Shown piece after piece: positions 55,101 to 64,000 of a stretch of 64,000 nt of DNA. A model generated the notes under the pieces. It made no database searches. It was given only the letters and a program-made list of their open reading frames with translations, and had not been told where the DNA came from. Source of the DNA: Polyporus tsugae (taxonomy: Eukaryota; Basidiomycota; Agaricomycetes; Polyporales; Polyporaceae); the NCBI GenBank assembly GCA_024305745.1, contig JAHRBS010000002.1, positions 2,356,001 to 2,420,000 of the forward strand. Direction: 5' to 3'. Position 1 is the stretch's first letter, and each line of letters starts with the position of its first letter. The translations under genes and the position numbers were made by a program.

Positions 55101-56494
55101 ACGTGCGGCTCCGGGCCGAGAAGCTCAAGCAATTCAGGTTCCAGTTCTTCCAGACCCAGCAGGCGCACATGAAGGCACAAGGACAGGGACAGGCCCAGGC
55201 CCAGGGCGGGCCCTCTGGGAGCGCGAAAGCGGCGGATCCATCTTCAGCTCAACCTCAACCTGAGTCAAGTGCGGGTATGGGTGGTGGTGTGAAGCCTCCA
55301 GAGGCGCCAGCACCAGCGGGGCCATCTACCGCGACGGACCTCCCCGCGAACTCTGATCCAGGAGCGGGACATGGTAGGCCAACGCCTGTACTCCCGCCAG
55401 CCGTCCTCCCAGGGAGTAAAGGACCTCCGCAGGTACCAATCGACCCGAACATCGCGACGCAAATGACGAAGCTTATCGAGCAGACGAGCAAGCACCCGCC
55501 TGGTATATCAGCACAACCACCGGCACCACCGCCCGCGAGCCCAGAGAAGCCGTCGGCTCCTGCCCCGTCTGTCCAAGGTTCGGGGACGTGGCAGGGGATG
55601 TTCACGTGGCGGGGATTCGACTCGGAGACGCACGCCCGCAAAGACTTGCAGACCCAAGTCGTCATAGCATGTCCGAAGGGGGATATTATGTGCGTATCAG
55701 GTTTTGCGCTGTCGCACAGGCATTTCAACTGAGGTTCGGGTGCTTCCAGGCGTGCCGAACTGTGGCCAAACGTGCTTCCATTGGCACCGTCGCAGCACAG
55801 CGCGGTCGCCTTGCCCGTGCTCTTCCAATGGCTGCAGCGCCAGCAGTGTCTGGTCATGCACCTCGTGCCGCATCCGCAGGCGTCCGACCCGAAGACGAAC
55901 GAGGAGCACTTCCGGCAGCTTAACCGCCTTCTCACAGAAAAGAATGTGGTATGTATCTGCTTGTCCTAGTCCTTGCGCACCTCTGGAAAGTCACTCACCC
56001 TCGGTCTATGTCGTAGTACGCGCTTGCCTCGTGGCCGTCCACCAAACCCGAGAACCGAGTGCTCATCTTCCCGCACAACGTCCTCTCTGCCGCCTACTTC
56101 CCCGGCCCCGGGGGTATACCCGAGCTTCCCAAGGCCTCGGAAGCCGCGCCGATGCCCGGCCCGGCCCCGGCCCCCATGCAGCCCGCCGCCGTCAACCCCG
56201 CCCAAAACCCGAACCCGAGCGGGAATCCGGGTCCCAGCATGACCCTACAGCAGCGGCAGTTCATCGCGCAGCTCTTCCAGGGGATGTCCCCCGAGCAGCA
56301 GGCGGCGTTCCGCCAGATGCCCCCCGACAAGCAGACGGGGCTTATGAGGGCCCTCCTCGCGAAGATGACGCATGCGCGCGAGCAGCAGCAGCATCAACAA
56401 CAGCACCAGCAGCAGCAACAACAGCAACAGCAGCAACAGATGCAGCAAATGCAAGCGCAAATGATGAATATGAACGCACAGCAGCAGCAGCAGC

Positions 56495-56537
<43 letters not shown>

Positions 56538-56697
56538 GCCCCAGCTGCAGTCGCAGGGGCAGAATCTGTGGGTGCCAGGCGGACAGCAGCCGAACATGGC
56601 CGCGTTCTTGTCCCATCTCGCCAGTGCGAACCACGCGCAGGCGGGGCCATCGAACCCGACGCCCCAGCAGCAGCAACAACAACAACAGCAACAACAA

Positions 56698-56732
<35 letters not shown>

Positions 56733-57060
56733 AGGGCAGTCGATGCTCGGTGCGCCGAACCCGATGACGAACCTGATGATGAACATGGGCGGGATGGGCG
56801 GCGGCGGGATGGCCGCCATGGGCATGAACAACATGGGCGGCAACGCGGGCAACATGAACTTCGGGATGGGCATGCCGCAGCAGGGGCAGGGGCAGGGGCA
56901 GGGCGGACCGCCGGGCGGGGGGATGCACCGGCGGACACCGAGTGGGAACATGCAAGTGAGCTACGAGATGCTGCAGTCGTTCATACAGCGGAACCAGGAG
57001 GGCGGCGGAGGCTCGGGTGCGCCAGGGCCACCAAATGGGTCGTTGGGAGGTATGGCGTGA
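52120..57060 (+). CDS. MED25: Mediator complex subunit 25 (von Willebrand A and ACID/PTOV domains)
   Basis: Nine exons: 52120-52251, 52300-52494, 54102-54140, 54189-54326, 54382-54447, 54498-54579, 54630-55689, 55750-55948 and 56017-57060. They sum to 2955 nt (984 aa). Mediator links activators to RNA polymerase II; MED25 docks on it through its N-terminal VWA domain and binds activators through the ACID domain. The VWA part (about 1-210) reads AVVCVLESSLTL, FRMAFVTYATAD, MAALEGIVTAMEMFEMYK and LACTPPDSADRPLWN. A Pro/Ala/Ser linker follows. The ACID domain (about 534-680) has WQGMFTWRGFDSETHARKD, LPVLFQWLQRQ and LIFPHNVLSAAYFPGPGG. The tail holds two long Gln runs (about 56380-56540 and 56668-56733) and Met/Gly-rich sequence. 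The start at 52120 directly precedes the VWA; an upstream in-frame ATG at 51997 gives unconserved sequence. Intron 2 is 1607 bp, the others 48-68 bp. Confidence 0.93.
52814..52892. repeat. Hairpin inside the long MED25 intron
   Basis: CCAGATGTTATAAGGAAGGT (52814-52833) and ACCTTCCCTATAACATCTGG (52873-52892) pair over 20 bases with one mismatch around a 39-nt loop. It could be a MITE-like remnant. Confidence 0.7.
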
Positions 57061-57475
57061 CTTGGAGTGGAGATGTGAGTGCATTGTTCGCGCTGCTCGG
57101 CGTTTCTTGTTTGTGGTGTATAGTACCTGTGCGTCGTAATTATTTTGTTTTATGCTGAAGTTCCTCAAGCGAAGGAGATCGACACATCTGGATTCTGGAT
57201 GGCTCCCATCCCGACCATTCGAAGCGCAAAGCAACACAGTGAATGGTCGGTATTCTCCGGCCCGTCTCCTCGTTTGCATATTGCTGCTTCCTACCCACTT
57301 CTCGTAGGGCCCAGGATGCTAGTCGATGGTCAGCCGCGCGGGCGACACCGGACCAGCTCTGGTCTGTTTCGCGAGGTTTTTGTAGCACAAGGTAAGTCCG
57401 ACTCGGAAACTAACGGTTAGGCTCCTGCTCTTTCCCTCACCCTTCCGTAGATTCACGAATAGAGGCCCCCGTGGA
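57061..57475. other. Intergenic between MED25 and the Asp-rich gene
   Basis: About 400 bp holding the MED25 3' end and the promoter of the next gene. No further gene seen. Confidence 0.5.
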
Positions 57476-57482
57476 TATAAAA
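57476..57482 (+). promoter_or_regulatory. TATA box of the Asp-rich protein gene
   Basis: TATAAAA lies 103 bp before the ATG at 57585. It overlaps an in-frame ATG at 57471, which therefore should not be the start codon. Confidence 0.6.
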
Positions 57483-57584
57483 CCAAGACCTCCATCGACG
57501 CGGCACCCCACCTACCTTGCCTTCTTACCTCTCACTGCTGCGCAGTCTCCCTCATCCTCGAGTACCTCCGCATACTTGCCCAGC

Positions 57585-58013
57585 ATGTCTGCCCTTTCCT
57601 ACAATGCGCAGCGCCGGGCGCTGCTCTCCTCCTACTCCCCTAACCTCTCCGACCCCTTCCAGTTCCCCATCGCCGCTATCCTCGCCAAGCGGCCTCCCCT
57701 CCTCCCCGAGCCTGAGTTCGCCTCCTTCGACGCCCCCAAACAGCTAGGCTATCCGACCCCTCCGACTTCCCCGACTCTCGATATGGCTCCTCGCCTTGTC
57801 TCGAACCCGGACACTCAGGCTTCGACCGTCCACGGTCTCGGCATCGACTATGGCGACCAGTTCCCTCAGGCTCAAGACTTCGACGGCCTTCAGGCTCAAG
57901 CCACGCTCGACCTCGACCTCCGGCCCGTTTCGAGGTCGGCCGCTTCCGACTCGGAGGTCCAGCTAGCCTGGGACGACCTGCCTGCCAACAATCCCGACGA
58001 CAACGACGACAAC

Positions 58014-58066
<53 letters not shown>

Positions 58067-58163
58067 CAACGACGGCAACCAACACGGTAGTCCCGACACG
58101 AAGAAGCCCAGCCTCGTCTCTCGATCCATCGCTCGGTGGACCCGATTCGCGAAGCGTGGCTGA
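57585..58163 (+). CDS. Small Asp-rich protein, unrecognised
   Basis: A single-exon frame of 192 aa starting MSALSYNAQRRALLSSYSP. No domain is recognised. The sequence is Pro/Ser-rich in the first half (PTPPTSPTLD), continues through HGLGIDYGDQFP, has a run of about 20 Asp residues broken by Asn (58000-58075), and ends in a basic segment, SIARWTRFAKRG. The acidic run and basic end suggest a soluble, partly disordered protein. ATG 57585 is chosen over 57471 because the latter lies in the presumed TATA box. The Asp run comes from a GAC repeat and may vary between strains. Confidence 0.7.
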
Positions 58164-58820
58164 GCGCTGAACGTGAACCCTGGCAGGACTAGTAGGGGCG
58201 GTGCGGTGCGTATAGCAAGGGTAGGACCTGAACGATGGACCTTGGACTCGGTGAGGACATGGACTGCGGACCTTGTGTACATAAATAGTAGTTAGACGGG
58301 ATCCCCTGCATTGTAGTCGAGTACATGTATCAAGAACAATATATTTGGTCCGTATCGGGTTGGGGCCGCCCGGCAGGGATGGCTGTCAGGCTGTTCGCCG
58401 CATGCCAGCCGCAGCTCCGAGCGTCGATCATGCAGCACGTAACTCTGACAGTGACCGGGGCGTGATGTGTTCGAACAATGAACATGCGCTCGTACAGCAA
58501 CCACTCGAGCGCAGCCACGAGACTGACTCTTGTTCGTGCGTGCAGAGAGCGGCGGACACTTGAATATAAATTCGTAGCGCATACCCCGGCGGATGGTGTG
58601 TCGCATGTGGACGATTCCTGTAAACAAGCCGCTTCGCCATCGCATCGGCTGGGAAGAAAGCTCACACACTATGTGGGGAAGTAAAACTTCACGTCGAGTT
58701 TGAGTCAAGAACGTCATATTGTACAAGACTTCTAAAACTACACCTCGATCGATATTTGGTTACACTTCGTGATGGATGTTGCTCTAGCGGGCGACTCCGA
58801 TGGCAATGCAAGTCGGCCAA
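58164..58820. other. Convergent intergenic region
   Basis: About 650 bp between the 3' ends of the Asp-rich gene and the PITH gene. Frames at 58292-58726 overlap on both strands and are taken as noise. Confidence 0.5.
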
Positions 58821-59761
58821 TCATGTACCGGGAGCGCTCCAGTTTTCATTCAATCCTTGGATCTTGCCGTGGTCAGCGAGGTTGGGTTTAGATTCATACA
58901 CGGTCAATACGGGCTCGAACTTGCGCTGCAGAGTCCGATCCGTCAGAAGGCCCGGCGGATGATATGAAGAATAACGGGAGCTTACTTCGCTCCATTGCCC
59001 GAGGAAACCGACATAGTATATGCGAGTCGTGTCTGCCCCTTGGGACGCAGGGAAGAATAACGTCATAGACGTCACGTTCGGGAACTTTGCTGGCCTATGT
59101 TCCGGTGCAGTCAGTAAAGCACGCGTTTACTACCGTTGCAGAAGTCCATGAACATGGACACGTACATGACGTGATACTCGCCGACATCACGACCTTGAGG
59201 GATGGTGAACTCCTGTACGGGTTTCTTGTCCTCCAGGTCGGAGAAATCAAGGTGCTCCATGTTCGGAAACTGTGGCAATGATATCATCCTGGGTTAATGA
59301 ATCGGGAAAACGAGCCACCCACGAGAGAAACCTTCGCTGCGGTTTGTTCTCCCGACCCCGTCTTCAGCAACAATGCCCGAAGCTTCACTGCACCAGTGAA
59401 TGGAATGCGAATGATCCTACGAGGGAATGGATGTGAGTGGCGTCATCGTGCACACAAACGCAACCGCACATTTGGTCGTCCGCATCGGATTCAAGATACT
59501 GGACGTGAAATTCCCCGTAAGCAGCCATGTTGATCGCAACGAGGTTACACTTACAGACTCCTCGTCCAATCTCTGATCCCAAGGCTTGATAACCTCCGGA
59601 CCCTTGCCAGGCTCTTCGGCGTTCAACGCTACCACATTCGCGCGGTCGATGCGCGAAAACAGATTGTCTCTGGATCCCACGTCCTCCGGAAGGCCATGGT
59701 CGTGGTCGTGGTCGTCGCTCTCGTCATGGCAGCCTCCACCGTGTGAATGATTGTGAGCCAT
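58821..59761 (-). CDS. PITH domain-containing protein (PITHD1/TXNL1 C-terminal type)
   Basis: Six exons on the minus strand: 59761-59555, 59498-59470, 59416-59323, 59269-59166, 59094-58986 and 58925-58821. They sum to 648 nt (215 aa). The PITH domain is a proteasome-interacting beta-sandwich first described in the thioredoxin-like protein TXNL1; free-standing PITH proteins like this one are conserved from fungi to man. The start is MAHNHSHGGGCHDESDDHDH, the His-rich N-terminus typical of the stand-alone type. It continues with NLFSRIDRANVVALNAEEPG, VIKPWDQRLDEE, YLESDADDQMIIRIPFTG, KLRALLLKTG, LDFSDLEDKKPVQEF and LFFPASQGADTTRIYYVGF. The ends match the family's usual 200-215 residues, so the gene is complete. 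The domain has no catalytic residues. Confidence 0.95.
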
Positions 59762-60576
59762 CTTCGACCGCTGCAGCTGGAGTTTCTCCGAGTCGTGGCT
59801 GGACTTATACCGGGTGGCGTGGGTGCATCCCCTGCGCCACGGGCCAAACAGAGCCAAACATTCCACACAGGCGCCGCCTACAGAAGAGAAATTTGCTTCC
59901 GTCGCTTGTGCATCATCGACCCAGCTTTTCCTGCTGTTCCCGGTATTCCGCCATGGTACATGTACAGGTGAGTTTTTATTCCGTTGTGTGTTCTTTTCAT
60001 GATGATACTCTTGTAATTTGCGTTCGATCGCCTTCGTCCTCACACCAAAGGGGTGCACTCGCCTGTGCGCCCTGGGGACGAGGGTATGAGACAACTTACT
60101 CTTCACTGATGCTTTCCCGGCCTATTCTCGTGGCATCGAATCGGAGCTAATGCGTTGATCCATTCCAGGTATTCTCGTCGCCGTTGACTCGGGTCCAGTT
60201 GCGTTCAGGTAGTGGGTTTTCTAATCGTAGCACTCCGGCGAATCATGACTGCCCAAGTCTATCTGCCTGTAGTGTAGAGAATGTATTTGTGCCGTGGAAA
60301 GGGACAACATGTGGTAGCACACATCATACCCATTGTGCATACTATGAAACAGAACCTCTCAGGTCTGGGCACGAAGTGTGGGTCATGAATGTTACTGCCT
60401 CCGAACAATTGTTCCGGACGATTTCAGGCAATGTGGCCTGGCAGTCTTGTAACCATGCAAACCCAAAGATATGGATAAAGTACATTCATTGGTACATATC
60501 GTATGCGTGAGAGGGTCGTAACGCAAAAATGCACAGTAGTCCAAACGATCGTTAACCTCCCCACCCCGTCCCCATC
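59762..60576. other. Intergenic between the PITH gene and the BRCT gene
   Basis: About 800 bp containing the promoter of the PITH gene and the 3' end of the BRCT gene. No additional gene recognised; a long minus-strand frame here (59417-60106) is the PITH first exon extended upstream. Confidence 0.5.
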
Positions 60577-63500
60577 CTACGCCCGCGCACCCTTCTTGCC
60601 CCTCCCTCTCCTCCCCCTCCCAGCCGTCCTCCCCTTCCTCCCCCTCGCCGACGTCGCACTCGTGGCCGTCAGCTGCGGAAGAGTCATCTCCTTCTCCACG
60701 TCCAGGTCCATCTCCCACCCCTCCTTCCGCTGTACCCCGTCCTCCGGGTTGAACAAGTACTTCAGGCGGTCGAGCTCCCCATTTTGGTGCGGGTCCGCAT
60801 ACGCGACGCGCAAGCTCTCGTTCGTCTCCGCCCCGACGAAGCTGCCCTCGGCCTCGTCTCCCGAAGACGACGCACGCCTTGCCTTCTTTGCCGATACACG
60901 CGCGTCGGGAAGCTGTGGGAGGAGGTCGGGTTCTGGGGGAGGGACGGGCGACGCTGCGGCCGCGAAGACCGACGCGGGGCTCTGCCCAGGGGTGCCGAGG
61001 AGGTCCGTGCAGCAGGACATGTTGGACTGTCACGCAACCCAGTCAGCAGCTGCTACAAGTCGTCAAAAGTGAACGTCGAGAGAAATGCGACATACCCTCG
61101 TCCGCTGCAACGGCTTCAGCCGCTTCCCCAGCCTCGAATCGTGAGCCTGGAGTTTCCTCGCCGACAGCGTCTCTTCCCTCTCCTTCTCCCGCTCCTTCTC
61201 CCGCTCCCTTTCGTCCTCCTCATCCTCCTCGTTCGGCCGCTTGCCGAGCAGCGTCGTAAGCCTGGTCTGTAGGACCACTGTCGCCTGCCTGGCGGGCTTG
61301 GGCTTGGCCGGGGTCCGTGGTGCGCCCGGCGCACTGTCCTGCGGCGTCGGCATGCCCGGCATGCGCATGGGCGAGGGCGACTCCGACGACGGGATCCGGT
61401 CTTCGTACACCCGCGACGGTATCGACACGCTCTCGCCCTCTTCCGGCGTGGGCTGCGTCGCAAGGAGGCCCGAGTCAGGATTCGGGGGCGTCCGCGCTGG
61501 GTGTCGAGGCGTCGCAGGCGGATTCGGTGAAGGCGTGGGTTGAGAACCGCCAAGGAGCAAACCAGGCAGCCCGAACGTCTCTATCTGGTCCGCCTGGCCA
61601 GGTCTTGGCTCGTTCGACGCCGCCGGGTCGTAGTACGACAGAGACTGGGAGCGAGGTTGCGGGTTTTCGGCGTGCGCGTTCGTGATGTCGATCATCGTAT
61701 CCGTCGCCTTCCCCTTCCCCTTCACGTCGGCCTTGGGCGGGATCGTCGCTGGAGGCTGCGACGCCATCCACTCGTCGCCCTCCTGCTCCTGCTCTGCGCC
61801 GCGGGGGCGCTGGGATAGCAGCTGGAGGTCGAGCACATCTTGCTCCTTTGCGGCCGGGTTGGGGATCTCGCCAGTATTTGCGATGGCCGCGAGCCAGGAC
61901 ATGTCGACGATGGGCGTTCCCAATTCCCGGGCCTTGTCCGCCTTCGCGCCCGTGCCAGATGGGCAGAGCAGGTACGTGGTACGACGAGAGAAAACTGGCA
62001 CGAGGGCAATACCTGGAGTACCTACGTTCAGGAATATCCAAAAGATGAGAGCAGACGAGACAGGGAACTCACCCAGAGCCCTACACAGCCTCTCGACCAA
62101 GCACTTCTCCGCCTCGTCCAGCCCCGAGCAGCTGAGGATAATCTGTTCCGCGCCGCGGATGGGGAGTACCGCGCGCAGCGGTGTGAACGCGACGTGCTCC
62201 TCCGGCAGGCACACGCGCTCTTCGAACAGACACCTTTCCAACCAGCATTCCGTTCGGTACTTCGCCCTCTCCCCTTCATCCGTCTCCGCCCGGAACAGAC
62301 TGCTCCCACTAACAAGCCTTACGACGACAACGTCCGCGTCCTCGTCGTCGTGGGGACCCATCCACTGCCCGCCCGCGCTCTCGATCGCCTTACGAACACT
62401 CGCACACCGTGCCTCGCCCAGCGCACGAAACCTGAGGCCAGAGAACATCACCCTCCCGTTCTCCGATAGGTCCGCCGACGCGCTGCTCGCTATGGGCTCG
62501 CGCTCCTGTTCATCGGGAACTGGATTCCCCTCGCGGCCCGTGCTGGGACCTGCGATAGCCGACGTCGACGCGATGGGCACGTTCGAGGGCATGCCCCCCG
62601 CCGCGCGCACGCTCCCAATCGAGCGCTGCAAGAACGACGACGTGCGCGAGCCGGTCGTCTGTGCACGCTGGAACGGCGTCGACGCGTGCTGGGGTGCCGG
62701 CATGGGGGCGAACGAGCGCGCACGCGCCAACGATGACGACAGCAGCGCGCTCTTCGGGCCCTTCCTATCCTCCTCGTCACCCGCGCCCACTCCTACTCGA
62801 AGCGTCCCGCGCCGTAACAATGTCTTCCCTGGCACCGGCAAGCGCGACGGGGATGGCTCACGATGACGTTGCGCCTGCTGCTCCGCGGCGCGCTGGGACT
62901 GCGACTTGGACGGGCTGCGAACAAGCCGGCCCTCCTGGACCTCGAACCCGCGCGGCTTGAGGATGGACTGCCAGAGGTGGAGGGTGACTTCGGGGACGCG
63001 CTTGACGGACGCGATCTCCTCTTCGTCGCCGTCGTTCGCGTGCTTGGCGCGGCCCGCAGCGGACGTCTCTGCGTTCTGGATCTCGGAGGATAGCCCGGAT
63101 GGGTCGTGTCCTGGGACGGAGGACGATGGGGGTGGAGGCGTTGTATCTACCGTTCACGAACTTCAATAAGCACTCCCGACGAAAAAAAAAAAGGAATGTC
63201 TCGCACCTTCAGGTAGGACCCTCGGCGGTGGCCGCGGATTTGATACTAAATACGCCTCCTCGTCGAACCGGCCCCCAAATTTCAGGGAGTCCCAGAACCA
63301 GTCCTCCCACACGATCTGAATGTTGGCCTCGCCAAGCTTGTTGAACTTGTTTGCATAGTGCACCTTGTCGGTCTCGCCCTCACTCGTGTTTGCGCATATC
63401 AAATGGGTAACTCGGACGGGCCGTATGATCTGCTTCACATACGTGCCGCCTGCATCGGTGAGTTCGCGGTTGACCTCCAACCGGCGCTCGACGTCGTCCA

Positions 63501-63897
63501 TCCCCGACACGCAGAGAACCACTCCGAGGAAGGGCGGGAGACGGTGGGCCTTGATGCTCTGCGCGACGTCGACATCGTCTCCTCGTAGCCAGATCTTGTG
63601 GCTTTCGACTATCCAGGAGGGGTGCATGATTGCTATTCGGCTGTTGAGAGCGAACTGCGGAGGGGAGTGTCAGTGAGCGATGACATACATCCTGAGGGAT
63701 AGCCTGCAGCACGTACTCGGTATTTCGGGCTGCCGGGTTCTTCTGCGATGAGATGTGTTACCCTGTCTGTAAAGTCGCTCACGGACTGGGCGCCGAGTTC
63801 GATGGCCAGTTTGAATAATGTTGTCTGAGGGCGCAAGTTAGCTCGGCGCAAACCTGCGTACCTCCCGCGGCGACCAAGGGCTGTACAGGAATCCCCT
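60577..63897 (-). CDS. Four-BRCT replication/checkpoint scaffold (TopBP1/Dpb11/Rad4 type), 5' end unresolved
   Basis: Six exons on the minus strand: 63897-63862, 63824-63717, 63654-63207, 63146-62073, 62012-61096 and 61026-60577 (1010 residues visible, frame kept). Dpb11/Rad4 proteins use paired BRCT domains to read phosphorylated partners during replication initiation and ATR checkpoint signalling in the nucleus. BRCT1: YSPWSPRETTLFKLAIELGA, VTHLIAEEPGSPKY. BRCT2: LGVVLCVSGMDD, VTHLICANTSEG, IQIVWEDWFWDSL. BRCT3: FSGLRFRALGEARCASVRKA, WLERCLFEERVCLPEEH. BRCT4: IILSCSGLDEAEK, YLLCPSGTGAKADKARE, VDMSWLAAIANTG. A basic/acidic tail ending in RGRKGRTAGRGRRGRGKKG follows. The N-terminal exon may begin near 63970 (ATG on the minus strand) or beyond the window; splicing there is not clear. 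The intron 63825-63861 is only 37 bp. Confidence 0.9.
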
Positions 63898-64000
63898 CTA
63901 CGTTCGTTCAATGGGACATATGATACGTGTCTCTCCACCCCTGACCAGACTCGCTCCGGGCGCTTGCCATAACCACGGGGAACGGTAGATGTGTCCCAAC

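Noticed and set aside
56245..57279. A 344-codon Leu-rich frame on the minus strand
   Set aside because: It is the complement of the MED25 glutamine runs; the Leu stretches are CAG/CAA read backwards.
57471..57584. Upstream in-frame start for the Asp-rich protein
   Set aside because: The ATG at 57471 overlaps the probable TATA box, so translation should begin at 57585.
60392..62866. Long frames on the plus strand and alternative minus frames over the BRCT gene
   Set aside because: High GC produces open shadows; only the minus-strand frame carries the four BRCT domains and splice-consistent exons.
1..64000. CRISPR arrays, tRNA and rRNA genes
   Set aside because: None seen; the genome is eukaryotic and no cloverleaf or rRNA core sequence was recognised by eye.

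Overview
The window is nuclear DNA from a filamentous basidiomycete, most likely an Agaricomycete. The evidence is dense 45-65 bp GT-AG introns, P450s with many short exons, the basidiomycete-specific DUF6534 membrane family, and a copia element with basidiomycete-style organisation. Exon models were built by hand. Where a total length is quoted, the exon lengths sum to a multiple of three and the reading frame stays open.

The left and centre (1-46 kb) is a repeat-rich accessory region built around six copies of a DUF6534 gene, labelled A-F here. Copies E (35273-37532) and F (43520-45696) are intact. Copy A (36-1591) is open but runs off the left edge. Copy C is an internally deleted relic and copy D is a 3' fragment. 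Copy B (20335 down to 7751) is cut in two. Its penultimate intron holds a DNA transposon (8218-18554) with 14-bp terminal inverted repeats and a 7-bp target duplication. That transposon's own transposase gene is cut by a complete copia LTR retrotransposon (10948-17276, 5-bp duplication CAAGA, LTRs differing at 3 of 328 positions). This is a three-level nest: gene, then DNA transposon, then retrotransposon.

Around the DUF6534 copies lie an isoprenylcysteine methyltransferase (2592-3352), a frameshifted RasGEF relic (6.4-7.6 kb), a decayed P450 (22.7-23.8 kb), two intact P450s (28612-30933 and 46668-48765) and an MFS transporter (38868-40947). Also present are two non-autonomous DNA elements with clear inverted repeats and target duplications (20893-21944, 32352-33285), a third candidate at 50-51 kb, and a degenerate repeat of about 370 bp in three copies.

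The right end (52-64 kb) is ordinary conserved chromosome: Mediator subunit MED25 (52120-57060), a small Asp-rich protein (57585-58163), a PITH-domain protein (58821-59761) and a TopBP1/Dpb11/Rad4-type four-BRCT checkpoint protein whose 5' end lies at or beyond the right edge. The MED25 gene carries one abnormally long intron (1607 bp).

The most unusual signals are the nested insertion, the micro-exon architecture of the DUF6534 genes (up to 20-21 exons, several of 10-18 nt, with lengths conserved between paralogues), and paired 44-nt palindromes lying about 234 bp past the stop codon of two DUF6534 copies.
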